Origin: Solenopsis invicta
Taxonomy: Eukaryota; Arthropoda; Insecta; Hymenoptera; Formicidae
Assembly (NCBI RefSeq): GCF_016802725.1
Contig: NC_052672.1
Span: forward strand, 8,399,685-8,463,684
DNA length: 64,000 bases
Direction of reading: 5' to 3'
Shown: piece by piece, positions 27,059-40,564 of the stretch
Position numbering within the stretch: position 1 is the first letter of the stretch
Layout of the letters: each line of letters opens with the position of its first letter
Program-made: the position numbers and the translations under genes
The notes under the pieces: model-generated
What the model was told of the DNA's origin: nothing
Databases searched by the model: none
What the model saw: only the letters and a program-made list of their open reading frames with translations

Positions 27059-27520
27059 GTCATCTTCGCTTCCTCCACCGTCTCTTCTTTCTCTTCCTCC
27101 GACTCCTTCGTCTCGCGAAGCGTACGTTGTCGAGAGAAGTTGAATTCCGAAGAGGCCTCGCGCGCGCTGCAATGCTAACGTGCGCGGCTGGCGACGAAAC
27201 GTGACGGTATCTTTTTCCTTTGGTTCGCGACGGTTTCGCTGGAAATTCCGTCGTAAGAAGCGTTAAAAACGGAATAAACGAGTGACGAGAGAGGTGCGCG
27301 ACGTTTAAAGTTCCAGAAGTGTGCAGTGCTAAAGTGCGGTAGCAACGGTGAATCCGAATGTAGTTTACGCGTCTCGTGGAATCGAGTTGCTGCAAGAGAG
27401 TGACTGAAAAAAAAAGAGTATCCTGAAAATCTCGGTGTTGCCGTTGCCGTTTCAACGCGGAGGATGTTAAGTGCAGCCAGTGGGCGACCGTGATAAATGA
27501 CGCGCCGACATTGAACGAGT
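27059..27520 (+). promoter_or_regulatory. Candidate promoter or untranslated first exon in a GC-rich island
   Basis: This is the GC-richest and most complex non-repetitive block of the left half, together with 26560-27058. The plus strand around 27290-27520 has the look of an insect 5' leader: GTGCAGTGCTAAAGTG and similar short AAGTG/CAGTG words, short frames, and no repeats. Possible donors lie near 27345 (GGTGAATC) and 27519 (GTAAAT); neither is strong. If real, it could lead to the coding exon at 52945 across a first intron of about 25 kb. Confidence 0.25.
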
Positions 27521-27683
27521 AAATTGTTGCGAAAGTTCGCGTTTGTTTGCACATCGGGGAAAATTTTGTAATCCACCGCTTTATACGTTAGTTGCTTTGG
27601 GTAGGAATTGATACGTAAAAGTATTTATAAATTAATAGATAGTCGTGAGCCACATCGACGCTTTTCTTGTTGACTTGCCAATT

Positions 27684-27881
27684 ATGGCTACGGTTACGTG
27701 TTCTGATGAATTTTTCAAGCATCAGAGCAAACAAACAAAAGCATTTTTCGCGATTTTTCTGATTATGAGAATGGTTAAACCGTCTGCATATACAGTCCTT
27801 CAGATGTCACACGAATCCGTTAGAACAAATTTAAACGAGCTTGTTTCTTCGTCCCAACTCGCGCAACTTTTGCAGAAATGA
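27684..27881 (+). CDS. Possible small ORF, unrecognised
   Basis: A 65-codon frame from ATG (MATVTCSDEFF...) to a stop at 27881, directly downstream of the leader-like block at 27.06-27.52 kb. It lies in AT-rich DNA where a chance frame of this length is not rare. I see no signal peptide or known domain. It could equally be untranslated intron. Confidence 0.12.
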   Translation: MATVTCSDEFFKHQSKQTKAFFAIFLIMRMVKPSAYTVLQMSHESVRTNLNELVSSSQLAQLLQK

Positions 27882-28934
27882 ATATTGAAAGAACTAATTA
27901 GTGTAATGTTTGAATATAAAAGTTTGGTAAAAAACTTCTTATAATCGAGATAATTATTTCCCATTTCTTTCTTTCTTTCTTTCTTTTGAAGCAAACACTG
28001 TTTTCACATTCCACTCATCAATTCTCCACTTACAAGTAAAATTTTTAAAGCTGAAGATAACTCCGTCAATAATATTTATAATTACTGACTGATTAGTCCT
28101 TTCTTTATTTTTCTAAATTTTAAATCATACGAGCCTAACTTTCCTCTTTTAAATTTTAACACTTTTAATAATGGATTTTCTAAACAGTATGAATCATCGA
28201 TGTCATTCACCTTATAGTTGCGACACCGAGCTCTTAAAATTCTGAATTTTAAAGTTACAACAAAACTACATCTCGTGAAAATACGCATTCACTACGACTA
28301 TTTTTGATGAACTGTCCGAACGAATTCGTCAGAATACGCATCCACTGTAAATGTAGCCATCGTAATCTATATGGTTTTATTTTTTTCCGTGTACGGATCG
28401 AGCAAAACTAGAGGGATAATTCTTCTGTTTCATCTATTCCTAATTTTGATTTTTTTCTACTTTTTGTGTATTCTAAAATTATAATTACGGTAAACTAATG
28501 TGATTCCTGACTATTTTAAGAGAATGCAGTATTAAATAAGATTGAGAGAAAAAAAATCTCGAGCGCAAAATATTAAAAATGATGCATTATAGAACACTCG
28601 CAACATGTTAAAATGCATTAGACTGTGCAATGTATTTTTATACTTCCAATGAGCTTTGAAGAGGATTTATAATAGAGAGAGAGAAATTATAAAAAACGAC
28701 GCAAGCGCGATTTCACGGCTGCGGCGAAAAAATATCCACTACGAAGTAACGAATTTAAAGAGCGGTGAACGAACCTGCGCGGTTAAAAACATCATATCGC
28801 CGCTGGTGCATTCATCGATGCAACAGTAATGCATGGTAATCGGCGTAATGCTGCGGGACACGCCGTTCTGTTTTCAAGTAGTAAAACGCAACCGCGATAA
28901 ACGCGATGCCGGTATTTTACGTTTCCAGAATTAA

Positions 28935-29070
28935 ATGATGAGCTTGCCAATCGATGAAATAAAACGGGAGGTGATCGATGAAGCGTGTACCTCAGAAGCT
29001 CAAGAATTCAACCGCGAATTAATTCTCTCGACGGGAAATTATAATTTACGTTCGAACGAAGTATTTTCAT
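28935..29070 (+). CDS. Possible short coding exon, unrecognised
   Basis: A pyrimidine-rich acceptor (TTTACGTTTCCAG) ends just before an ATG ATG start. The first 40 codons have a soluble, charged composition (SLPIDEIKREVIDEACTSEA) before the frame becomes Phe-rich and intron-like. Candidate donors GAGGTGATC (near 28970) and GAAGTATTT (near 29060) exist. No homologue is recalled. Confidence 0.15.
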
Positions 29071-29408
29071 TTGTGTTCTACGAGAGTTTCTTCCTTCTTA
29101 TTTTTTTCAGTTTGTTTCTTCGTTTTCACTCGTCTCTAACGTGAAAAATACCTGACAATTGAAATTAACGCCGTTTGAATAATTTTCAACGAAATAATTG
29201 TCATAGTTTCAAACGATCATAATAGTTTTAAAAGATTTGGCTACGCTGTACAACTTGATCTTTTAATAAATATCTGAATTAAGTAATTCATATCTTCTTA
29301 ACTTAAAAAGAAAGTAATAGAACGATTGCAATATTTCTCATTACTTTTATATCAGATCTAGAAAAATTGATCGCGTGACGAGCAACTAAGAGACATAACA
29401 GAGAGAAA

Positions 29409-29433
29409 GAGAAAGAGAGAGAGAGAGAGAGAG
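29409..29433. repeat. (GA)n microsatellite
   Basis: GA units following a GAGAAA-type purine tract. Confidence 0.85.
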
Positions 29434-32400
29434 TTCAGTGATGAGTCTACGTGTGGTTGCCGTAGTAGGTAATGCGTTTCTCCTTTCGCATCGTCTCACC
29501 TAAATTTGCATCTCCTCGAGACAGCGATCTCCGCGAAACGCAACGGCGTCTGCTAGCTGGTGCATCGCTACGTACAGCAGCGGAACGTTGTTCCCACCAG
29601 CCGCTATTCGCGTTGCATTTCGCCGGTGCAGCATCGCCGCACACGTCGTTTCGTTGAATCGGTAATGCGGCTGAACAAGCAGTTTTAATCCGGATGTTTC
29701 GCCACGTTACTGCTGCACTTTACAGCAGTTCCGCATCCGAACTGCTAGACGCGAGAAAAGAATATCTCTTCTTTTTTTCCCTCTTATCTTTTCCCACGGT
29801 AGAAACGCCTAGTTTCATGGATACGCCGAGAAACGGACTGGCAGCAGCTAACGAATCCGTGTCGGAACACGCTCTACTCCACTTTAGCTCCCCGTCTTCC
29901 TTGCAGCGGAGCAGCGATATCTTTCCTCTTTCATCAATTATTTATAGCAGATTCGCCACGAAACCTAATGGCCAAAGACAAAATGGAGTCTAATGAAAAC
30001 GCCTTCCTGCCGTAGGAATTTTCAAAGCACGTGGAACTTATTTCAACTTCTTTTTCGTTTTACGCCCCGAAATATTCGGAGCCCCTGTAGCTTCCGACAA
30101 GCGACATAAATTCGGGGTACGTTACCTCGTTGGCTCGTGCTCTCGCCACGTATAGCGGTATCTTTTTAACACAACACACGCCACGGCCTGCAATTACCTT
30201 CCTTCTCTGTATTTGTGGCTTCTTTCCTCCTCTTTTTTCGGCGTTTCTTATTCGCGCACGGGGCTAGCGTCTGCCGGGGTCCAGCGGGGACACTTTTTTG
30301 GTAATTCGTAAATTCGCGCGATCGCGGCGCGGTTTATGAACATGTTACGCGCGAACGCGGACGACAGTTTACAACGAACGTTTCTCTCCAAGATCTATGG
30401 TTCTCTCATTTTTTGGAATTTCTTCCGTCGTCTCTCTCCGCCTCCAATAAATTGTAACCGGCGTGTGATTCCGTGCCTATGCTGATATCATGCATATTTC
30501 AGTGCGAGCCAACGGACGAACGAAATACGAAAGCACGAATAGATCACGTAGCTCTCGATGGTCTATCCAAGTTCGAGAACGTTCGAAGGAAAAGAGACTG
30601 GACTATCGCGCACTCTTCGAGAGCCGCAAATGATATTACTCGGTTATCTGGACCTGCGCTTGCCTCTATCTTTTCTCTTTTTTTTTCCTTTGTTTTTTTT
30701 TAGTAGTCTTTACTTTTTTGATGTACTTCCGCAACGAATCCGAGGAGAAAGATTTCGTTTTGCGATGGTCGACCCGCAACTTTATCGGTTTTACCTTCGT
30801 TTCGTGCGAGGTTTCTTTTTTAACTGTACTAGCATTTCAGGTTTTATTGCTCATTCGCCGATGTTTCCAATATCGACATTTAGCCGTCTCATCTTGCCCG
30901 TGTATACCTTTATCTATTTTCCTTCCGTCAAAGAGAAAGCTCGAAACACAGGATATATCCGTCATATTGTAATCACACGGCGCCCGCTGCGTAGAGAGCG
31001 GAGAAACAAATTGATATGTGCAAAACGTATTTTCAAGCGTACGCGAAAACGTCACGCATAATTATTAGCTAGAAAACTATTTGACGACTTGTTATCTGCA
31101 TTTAATTTCTATTTAACTAGCAATTTCTTTACTATCTTTTTTTTTAATGTACATTTTATTTATTCAAAGATGTAAACACAGTTTCAAAATTATGAAAAAA
31201 TTACAGATTGTTCTCTGTTGCATTTGAAAGGAATAAAAATTCAAGTTTTTTTGTGTAATACTTTATATAGAATCTTATTTTGGTGCAAAGATTAAAATTT
31301 GTTTATTTATTTACAAAACAATTAGGTTCAGAAGTTTTGCATAAATCATTTTGAACACTGAAAGTACTTACAAAAAAATGCTCGTTATTTTTTAAAACAA
31401 TTTAATCTTTAATAACAAATAAAGTAAATAATGATAGTATTAAATGAAGATCTATTCGTACAATTTTTATATACAATTAAAATATATTTGAAGTATAAAT
31501 ATTAACTTGTTTCCAATTTTAATTTAAGTAGCAGGGACTGTAATGCATAATTAATAAGTATCGACACTTTGTATGCTACTTTGACAAGTGGCAGGTAGAC
31601 TGGATTTTTGATCAGACGTAAACTTGATACGCAGATTGAGATAAAGTACATTGTAGTGATTTTGGCTAACGAGACTCCTTCGCGCTATCGAGTTTCGAGC
31701 TTTCACGGACGTCGTAAGCATATTTCCTCTGATAAATGCATTACGATACGTACGTTTCCTCGTTTGTTCCGCGCCCATTCCCACCTGAAAGGGTCGCGGT
31801 AACAAGTCGCGATACCAAATCGCGTTGCCGCATCGCCGGTTCCGTTCGAGCGAATAATCAGGCACGAACCAAGCGGATGTCGACAAATAATATTAGCGGA
31901 TCGAGTCGCGCGCTGAGTGCAGCGAGGATATCTTTGTGCCGGCTTGATTCGATTTCGCGCGTAAATTGATGCGATACGAACCCGTAACTCGGATTCGCGT
32001 GTCATCGAACCGCTCGCGCAGAGAAAGAGAGAGAGAAGGAGAGATTTACTGTGTTTATTTCAGCGCATTTTGGAAGTGGATAACAAATGAATTAATAACG
32101 CGAACTCTCAAAATAAGCTTACGGCGCGATTTTACGGAAAACCTATTTGCGAAATCTCATTGTGCATTTTGTCTTAACGGTAATACGCGTAATATTATCA
32201 TTCATAAGTAAGTGAATCGCTAAGCTTCGCGAAGAAACGCTTTACGATAACTGCGCTAAATTTTCCAACCACAGAGGATAACGATAAACTTACTTTCCGC
32301 GCGCATTCTCCGCATTTTCGAGTATTATCGGCTTGATCGATGTAAAGCGAACAACATTAATGGAACATTGAGTGCGCTCTGTTGATCTTTACTTCGGATT

Positions 32401-35384
32401 AACGGACTCAATTATTGCGAGTAATCGACTTACGTGCAAGTGTCGTTATTGGAACTGTCTGTATTTATTCTTGCGAGCTTGCTGGCCACGATCCACGGAT
32501 TATTACTTAGAAGCCGAACAAAAGCAAAAAAGTGAAGTTTTTCTCCTTGTCTAGCCGCACGTGACTCGATTCCTTTCTCTCGTGAACAAAGAACAAAAAA
32601 AAATAACGACAAAAGTTCGTTCTAACATATCTGTTGCCGTTGTTAACGCGGAACGTTGGCAATTAGATGTGGCTGACGTTATAATTTTATTGAATAAAAA
32701 TCATCTTTTGACAGAGAGAATTAATGCTGGAGCGCTACTGTGGATGAATTTTCAAGTGTCAATTCAAATTTAGTACAATGTTGAAATTTTGATAGCTTAA
32801 ATTAACATTTAATAAAATTTTAATTGAAATAATACCATTTTAATATTCTAACACTTAACAAATTTGTAAGTAGAGGAAAGATGTAAAGAAATTCTTAATT
32901 TCGTTGGTGAATTTTCATCCAGAGCAGTGTTAATGAAAGAAAAATCTGAATAGCGCTCCAGGGTTAACAAATATCTAATAATATTTGAAATTGATGATTA
33001 ACTTTTGATGTACAAACGTGCAGGAGATTTTAACAGCGAGGCAATCGTTCTCGTGTGCAAGTGAAATGATGGACGGTATTAATTAAGCGGGATTAACTCG
33101 TCGCTCTCTCGCCCGTGGAATAAAAGCCAGGAGAAAGTGTGTTGTGATTTTAAATCGCGGCTGCGTCGCCGCGGCCCGCCTGCCCATGAATAACTACTGA
33201 ACGACGAACGAGCGGAAGTGGAAGCGTGATTGGACGGCGGAGCGCGCCCTGCAGTTCGGAGCGCATTCGCGAGCGAAGCGTGGGAACATTTCTGCTCCGG
33301 ATGAGCCGACCTACGGTGGAGTTCAGTACGGAGGAATGCTCACCGGCAAGTTCTTCCCCCAAGTTCATGCTCCTTATTTTCTTTTAAGTTTCCTTATACC
33401 CCGTCATCGTTCAGGTGGACTGTCGCCGCCGGTTATTCTTACGTTCTCGAGAAAACAACTAAATTCTTTGTTTTTTTATTTTTTATACGTATTTGGTTTG
33501 AATTGGGGATATAATTCATACATATTGTATCAACCACTTTGAGGAAAATCGTTGCTTCGTATTCGACTTTTTGAATTAATTGTGAAATGCAAAGTTGAAT
33601 ATTTTTGCGATTGCACTGAGAGAAAAACTGGTTGCAGTTATCATAGTTTAATTATAACTTCAGTCATCTTTGATATCAATAATATTTATAAATAGCTATT
33701 GGTTATTATTAGCGTGTAAATGGTAAACAAGAATGTTAAAAGAATAGCTATGTCACTATAACTGAGATTGTATTTACTACATAAAAACGTTTATTTTATT
33801 TTTATCAGCCACATTTTTATATTTTACAATATTTGAAATTGTCACGATTTATAAAATATTCTCATATCGGTAGAACTACACACATGGTTATTATTGCTAA
33901 CATTATAGCAATAATAACTATAAAAATGCAGCTTCTAATCATAATTGTTTTATCAATTGTAGTCACAAGTATCAAACACTTCTCTTAGCACGCAGTGTGT
34001 TTAAGTAGCGTAATTGTGGTTGTACCGTCACATAATGATTTTTAAAATTAACAATTAAACCAAAATAGAAAACAACAGCTCTCTATTTTGTCGTGCAAAT
34101 ATTGCCCTATTTACTGAAAGAAAGAATAACAGCTCGATTATTCCGTTTAATTTTGTAGCCTACTTCGATAACTCATCCATAAATTATTCAAAGTTTTGAT
34201 AGCAGAATCTCTTTCCCTGTTTCTCTCGGGGCTTGTCGCAACAACGTTTCAAGTCACGTAAAATAAATTTTGCAGGTAAATCATCGTAGAAGAGATGTCG
34301 CGAGTTATTGATGAGACTTGTTCAGCGCGATTGTCTGTATCATTAAAGTTATATCCGAACGTACACGTATCTACCATATACATTTTCTAAAAAAAAAGAA
34401 TAAAAAGCTTTTGTTTATCAAAGTTGCCGTTGAAAAAAGTTATGTAAGTGTAATATTTGAACAAGCATAAATCTGGGCGAAAATAAATAGCCTCAGCATT
34501 TCACGAGACATATTTTTTTTGTACAGCCCCGAGCATCCTCCTATTTGTAGTCGGCGACATTTCCATCCGAACGTTGACGCGAACCTGTTTCAATTTCGGT
34601 GCCACTTTGCTGTTTCGATAAATGCAATGGCTGACTGCGATTGTGCGCAACTTTCGACGTTCGGTCCCAATTTGCACGTCAGACGATCATAAAACGAGCC
34701 GCGATGTCTTGCATGTAGGGTATAAAGCGCGCGCGCCCGCGACCGCGCCCGCGAAAACGAGAACGCGCGCGTCTATATTTGCATATTATTTTGACACGCA
34801 ATAAATATTTATGAGAATTCGCAGCTGTGCCGCGCCAAGCAGACTCGTCGTCTGTCCGTGCTGCACGCGCGACCGGCGCGGCTTAAGATTGGCGTAATTT
34901 AGACGCGAGACTCGATGTCGTATCGCGAGGGTGCGTGGAAACGCTCGGCCACGTGTTCGCAGATCCCGCGGGAATAAAAGTAACGCACATATGCGCCCTG
35001 CAGATAATTACAATAACGACGAGAAACGGAGATGACGCTCAGCCATGGCACTCTGGTTTCTGCGCTATTTAACGGACAATAAATATGTATGAGGACGTCG
35101 TTCATGCCTATCGATCATTTCAGCCACTCGGCTGTGACCTGCAAGGGCTTTGCTAAGTGTTACAATCGATCGTTTTCAGATGTAAATTGTTGCGGATTAC
35201 GTGAGCACAGACATGTGCAATGGTCTCTCTTATTTTCATCAAAAATTTCTTTTTATCGTTCTTATGAAATATTGGAGAATTAAATACCGAATTAAGCTAG
35301 AGCGATTAGTCGAAAATGGGTTAGAACATTTACTGTCTCAAAAATTAATGTACCATGCGCGAGTGACTCTAAAGTGTCGATTAG
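29434..35384. other. No gene seen: islands and AT-rich DNA
   Basis: GC-rich patches lie near 29440-30480, 31660-32050, 33010-33440 and 34550-35210. The longest frame (30558-31061, plus strand) follows a pyrimidine-rich strand bias and is Phe-rich, so I do not call it. At 34719 a TATAAA stands directly before a CG-repeat-rich segment. Confidence 0.5.
33887..33918. repeat. Perfect 13-bp hairpin
   Basis: GTTATTATTGCTA and TAGCAATAATAAC flank a 6-base loop. It may be the centre of a larger AT-rich element that begins with the CTGAGAGAAAAA word at 33619. Confidence 0.5.
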
Positions 35385-35632
35385 CACGCGAAAAAAACGA
35401 TGTTGCAAAAGTATCTAAAACATTTAGCTGGATAAAAATGTGAAAATAATTTTATTGGATCATCCAAACAATTGTGAAGGATGATTCAACACACGATGAG
35501 CAACGCTGCAAAAAGTTTTGACGTCTTAGCAATCAGTTTAAGAGTTCAAGAATAATTATTTTGATGAAAACTATTTTCAGATCTGTATTCAGCCAAATTT
35601 TTAGATACTTTTGCAAAACCATTCTTTTCGTG
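35385..35632. repeat. Palindromic repeat family A, copy 3
   Basis: A well preserved copy. It shows the left arm with TAGCTGGATAAAAATGTG, the centre GAGCAACGCTGCAAAAAG, and a right arm with TTTTCAGATCTGTATTC and GCAAAACCATTCTTTTCG. Confidence 0.75.
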
Positions 35633-36746
35633 CAGCAATTAAATAATTATATATTCGATTGAGCTTCGATAACGGTTTTACGTTGCATTAAATGGTCCTA
35701 CGGGCGCAAAGAGGAACGCGAGCGATTCGAAAAGAATTCGCTGCACTTGTTCTCTCTATAATTTACACGCTTTCAGCTTTATCCAGCGCCGTTCTGTCAG
35801 GGTAGAACCTTACAGACTTACTCGTCTGTAAGGTTCCGTCGAGTGGCAACGCAATAGACTTAAACCGATCGCGAAAGAGCTGCGAGAAGACTTCTATGGA
35901 AAGCCTCGATAACGTCCGTTCTCCGCGCGCCCGTACTTTTATTCGGCCTTGCTCGGGATTTAATCGAATCGGAGAAGAGGTTCTTAAACGCGCCTCCTCT
36001 CCCGCCGTTTATTCACCCGAATATCTTAAGCCGGCCTGCAGAGGCGTCTCTTTACGGCGAGACGGGACGACAAGTACCTTAAATGGCGCGTTGCGCTCTT
36101 GCACGATTCAATGCCGTCCGTCGCAAGAATGCACGTCGCGTAATTAACGTGTATCGCCTCTTTCGCTCCTTTCGATCATTCGAGCAAAACGGTTCCAGCA
36201 ATTCAGACATTATTCGCGCAATTAGACGTTCTCGTTCGTCGCGCTTGACGCACCGCCACCGGCATGTTTGTGTGAGCAACAGATCTATTTACTTTTAACG
36301 AAGAAGTTATCGGAAGATAGCTCACGTTCTCATTTTATTACGATTGCGAGATAATTACGTGTTCTTTATTCACTGCGCAATCGCCATTTAATGTAGATTT
36401 TAGTGCACGATTTATTGCGGAGTTTAGTACAAGTTTCGATAATTGTTTAAGATATATAATTTGTTATTTTGTACTCTCCAAGTGAAAAAAAAATTACTAA
36501 AATATTGAACTGTATCATTTCGATAAGTTACATTTCTTTTAGATATTAAAAGTATTTTTGTTTTACGTATTCTAAGTAATCAAATTAATACAATTTCTTA
36601 TTAAACAGATTTCTAGTAAAACTCAGACGAAAAATTCGAACATATTGTATGTTTGATCTATTCAAGTATTTTTGAAATAAAAAAAAGCATTTTAGAATAT
36701 TTAGAATAGTTGAAATATTTCGGATTGTTCGGATATAACTTAGGGT

Positions 36747-37187
36747 TTAACTCTCTCGTACTGCGATATTGTTTATATGATGTCAGAAGCTTTCGTTTCT
36801 GACATAAAATAAATTATTTTCTACCTACGGCTTCACTTTTTTTCCCTTAAAAATATACTAATTTTGTAATCCCGAAACTTGTAAAGTACACGAAAAACTG
36901 AGACGTCTGTCCGATATGTCACGTAGAAGTGCAAAATAATTCTTGAAATCTATCACGGCGGTTTTGACAGCTGAAAAATGTACCATTATTTCAAAAATTA
37001 TTTTACACTTCTACGTGACATATCGGATAGATGTCTTAGCTTACCGCATATTTTACAGGATTACGAAATTATATTTTCAAGGGAAAACTAAAACACGAAG
37101 CTTTACGCAAATAATTTATTGCGTATCATTTCTCGCCTTTCTGATATTATATAAACAATATCACACCGCGAGAGAGTCGACGTTTAA
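36747..37187. mobile_element. Long palindromic element flanked by TTAA
   Basis: Inverted arms of roughly 185-195 bases (36751-36938 and about 36980-37183) meet at a short centre. Both outer ends carry the CTCTCTCG motif, and the inner parts contain CACGTAGAAGTG and CATATCGGA-type matches in opposite orientation. TTAA occurs at 36747-36750 and 37184-37187, consistent with a piggyBac-type target duplication. A single strand of this region would fold into a hairpin of about 190 bp. Confidence 0.7.
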
Positions 37188-37216
37188 AGTGATCGGTAAC
37201 GTTAATTCATTATTAC

Positions 37217-37361
37217 CCGTATTCATAGTCCCTCTTTAAAAAATGAGGATTTCTTGTTTCTGTCTGTCTTTGTTTTGCATAGGGTGAAACGTAGTACGTG
37301 AGACAAAGACAGACAATAACAAGGAATCCTTGTTTCTCAAGGAAGAACTATGAATACGATC
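37217..37361. repeat. Short palindromic element
   Basis: CGTATTCATAGT on the left matches ACTATGAATACG on the right, and TCTGTCTGTCTTTG matches CAAAGACAGACA. The arms are about 60 bases around a 25-base centre. It lies 30 bases from the TTAA-flanked palindrome, so two unrelated hairpins stand side by side. Confidence 0.65.
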
Positions 37362-38414
37362 GTATGTCTGAAGTTCGGCAAATTTAGACGGAAAAAAAAA
37401 TTGGAAACGCAATTTTCCACGTGCCTTTTTTTTCTCTACATTAATAAAAATTAGATTGGCACTATGATAATTTTAAACTCCCGGATCTGAAATGAATTTA
37501 AACGTTTGAATATATCTTTAGTTCGAAAAGTTTGAACTATTTGGCTTTCAATCTTGAAACTCGACCTGTCTGAACTATTCTACTATCTAATGTTGCCGGC
37601 GCTAGTTTCCAGCGAAAGCTTCTTTAATCTAGCAGCCATTTTATCAGATTACGATACGAGGATTGCAGTGATGTATCCGTTTATATTTCTTTCTTTTATC
37701 ATGTAAAATATACGTGTATCTCGCAGAAACATCCCACTGGCCACATTATTCCACTACGGAAAGCGCTTCGTCATGTTGTATTAAATATACCAATAATTTA
37801 TTACTGTCAACTTTTAATTGATGTAAAATACGATGCTGCAACACGCGACGGAGTTACCTAGCGCGGCGATACATCGGCCGCGATCCAACCGCATAGAGGG
37901 AAACCGTCTTTCGGCGCGCGATCGTGTTGCATCTCTGCGTTGCATCGCGAGCGAGAACCCAGTGCGGCCGGCTGTGCGCGGCGGTGCAGTTAGACGGATG
38001 TTCCGTTTGAGAGCGATGCACTCTATTCTTGTCCGCCCAATAACCGGCCTTCCTACTATATAAGCCCCGGCAAGATACACAGGGTGCTCGCTAACATATG
38101 TCCACCGCCTACATCGGAGTAATTCTCGTCTGCGTAAATATATCGCCCGAAGCGCGTTGCAATGTCTCGGGTGCGGCTAGAGAGCTCTCTCGTCTTTGAC
38201 GCCGCGAAATTCCTCATAATGCGGCTGCGTGTTCGGCGCGTTATCAGTGGCGCATCGTGGCGTAACTTGCGGGAAAGACGTGCGTCGTGACACACATTCA
38301 CATCGGAACCAGGGCCGCGCGATGAGAAGACGCTTGATCATGTCCGGGTGCAACGTCAGAATTCCTTCCCTGCGGTAATTGCTCAGACGCCACGTAATCT
38401 TTAAATATACATTT

Positions 38415-38655
38415 ACGCGGAAGGAACGGAACGAGGATTCGCTGAAGTATCTAAAATTTCAGCTGAATACAGATCCGAGAATAATTTTGTTGTCAGGTTC
38501 ATGATGATGAACGACGCTGCAAAAAGTTTTGATATTCTAGCAACCGACTTGAGCGTCCCATATAATTATTTTGATCGGCCAGGAAAATTATTTTCAGATC
38601 TGTATCTGAAGCTAAATTTTCAGACACTTCATCAGAACCGTTTTTTTCAAAATTA
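38415..38655. repeat. Palindromic repeat family A, copy 4
   Basis: Starts ACGCGGAAGGAACGG. The centre CGACGCTGCAAAAAGTTTTG is almost identical to copy 3, followed by TTTTCAGATCTGTATCTG and a degraded right end. Confidence 0.75.
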
Positions 38656-40564
38656 TATAATTTTGCCCACGCGCAAATCCTAATTTATGACTCGCTAATG
38701 GCACACGTTTTATTCGCGATGGCCACTAAAAAAAAAGCGGATCTCTTTGCGTCGTGATGGACGCGTTGCTTGCATGCTTGTACGGTAGATAACGAAGCCG
38801 CTTTTATGACGAAGACCGTATCGAGCTTTTATCGCGCTTCATGCACATCGCTTCCTGCAATCACGCCGCCCGCACTTGACCACAGTTTGATTGTCACGTG
38901 AAAGAGTCATAGCGTTCAGTTTCGCGATTTACACGAACCGGTATCGCGCCTCGCGCACGATCGCGCCACGTTCGATTAACCCCTAACTAGTTGCGTCGCA
39001 TGACTTATTACCGGAAGTATAACTACAACTCGTTTGTATCTTTTTATATTGCGTGATGATAACGTTATTAATGGCACTGTAATTACAACGCAGCAATTTC
39101 GAAAATTATCCATAATCGTTAAAACGTTAGAATACGCGACTAATGTCTATTTCCAACAATGTACATTAATTTTAATCTGAGATTTACTTAACTCTTTATC
39201 CTCTTCTAATTCTTGGAAGTAGAAAAAGAAAAAATAAATTAAACCGTGAGATCGAAATTAATTTGTAATAGCGGAAATGGAAATGGAATAAATGTACAAA
39301 CGCTTATCTCTGTACTCAAAATTTGTGTTGAATTTATTTATATGTCAAACGGTCCATTCAAATTTTTGTGATACTTGAACACAGGTTGAACATGTTAGAA
39401 AATGACATAAATATTGCGTGAAAAATTAACAAAAAAATGTAACATTTCGACAAAGTTCAGATATAAAATGTGGAAATATATTTCTTCAGTAAAATTAATA
39501 TTTATATGTTGACGCATATCTGATTCATTTATCGTAAACGTTTTCAAATTACATTATTTTTATATTATTTGTTTATTTGCTCATAAATTGCGTTATTTTA
39601 ACGCTAAGAAATGTTAAATGTCAATTTAACACAAAATGTTTAAATAACATAATTATGTTGAATTAACATTTAGATATGTTAAAAATTTAATACAAAAATT
39701 TTAACGAGAACCGGTTTTAACATAAACGCAAAATGTTTGCTGCTGTGTAACATTATTGTAAAAGATTTTTTTTTCGACGCTACCAAAAAAATCAGATTCG
39801 TAAATTACAATTTCTTATTTTTTAAACTTTGTATTAAATTGTAACCGTATCGTTGCTTACATAGCACTATTAATTCTTATTTATTTGCTTTACTAATTAT
39901 TTACTTAAAAATTTTGTTCTCGCCATTGTCACGTATCCAAGCACTGGATGCGCTATATTTCAAAATGCATTAGCGCGATTCGGCGCGACTGGCTCGTTCC
40001 CGATACCATTTCCCGAAGGTCGTCGTTTTTTGGGCGCGTGTGCGCGGGAATAGATTGGATTCGCCCGAACAAAATCGACGTGGGGGCCCCCCGATCGTTT
40101 TATCGACCGCACGCCGTTCGGTCGGAGAGAACGTTGTTTCGTGCGCGCGTTTTCGACGTCAGGTATCGATGCACGACGCGCCGCACCGCCGCTCCGTAGC
40201 CGATGGGATGCATCGGGGTCGATTAGCGTGACTCGCTCTCCCCGCGCGTTTGTACGAACGGCTCCATCGCTGGCAATTAAGTAGCAATTTAGCGCGCCTC
40301 CTCACGAGCGGCCTTTGGCGTATATGTGAGCCTCGATAAAGTGTGTTCGCTGCGCGAACTATGCCTTCAACTTACGCTTATCCATCGCCCGGGTGAATGC
40401 ATGGTGCATCGTCTGCTGCGCTGCTGCTCGCGCTTAGATTCCGTGGCGTGCGTGCACCGTCGCGTTGCGTGCCTTCGCCAACGAGTTGTTGCTCTAATTC
40501 GCGTTTTTCGTTGTCGGGGAAACACGTCGCCCAGGGAGAAAGATAAGCGTTTAATCTTGGACGA

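Noticed and set aside
30558..31061. 167-codon plus-strand frame
   Set aside because: Composition follows the T-rich strand (long Phe runs), overlaps other open frames, and has no splice or domain support.
38050..38085. TATATAAG core-promoter candidate
   Set aside because: TATA-like words are frequent in this DNA, and no initiator, leader or exon follows at the right distance.
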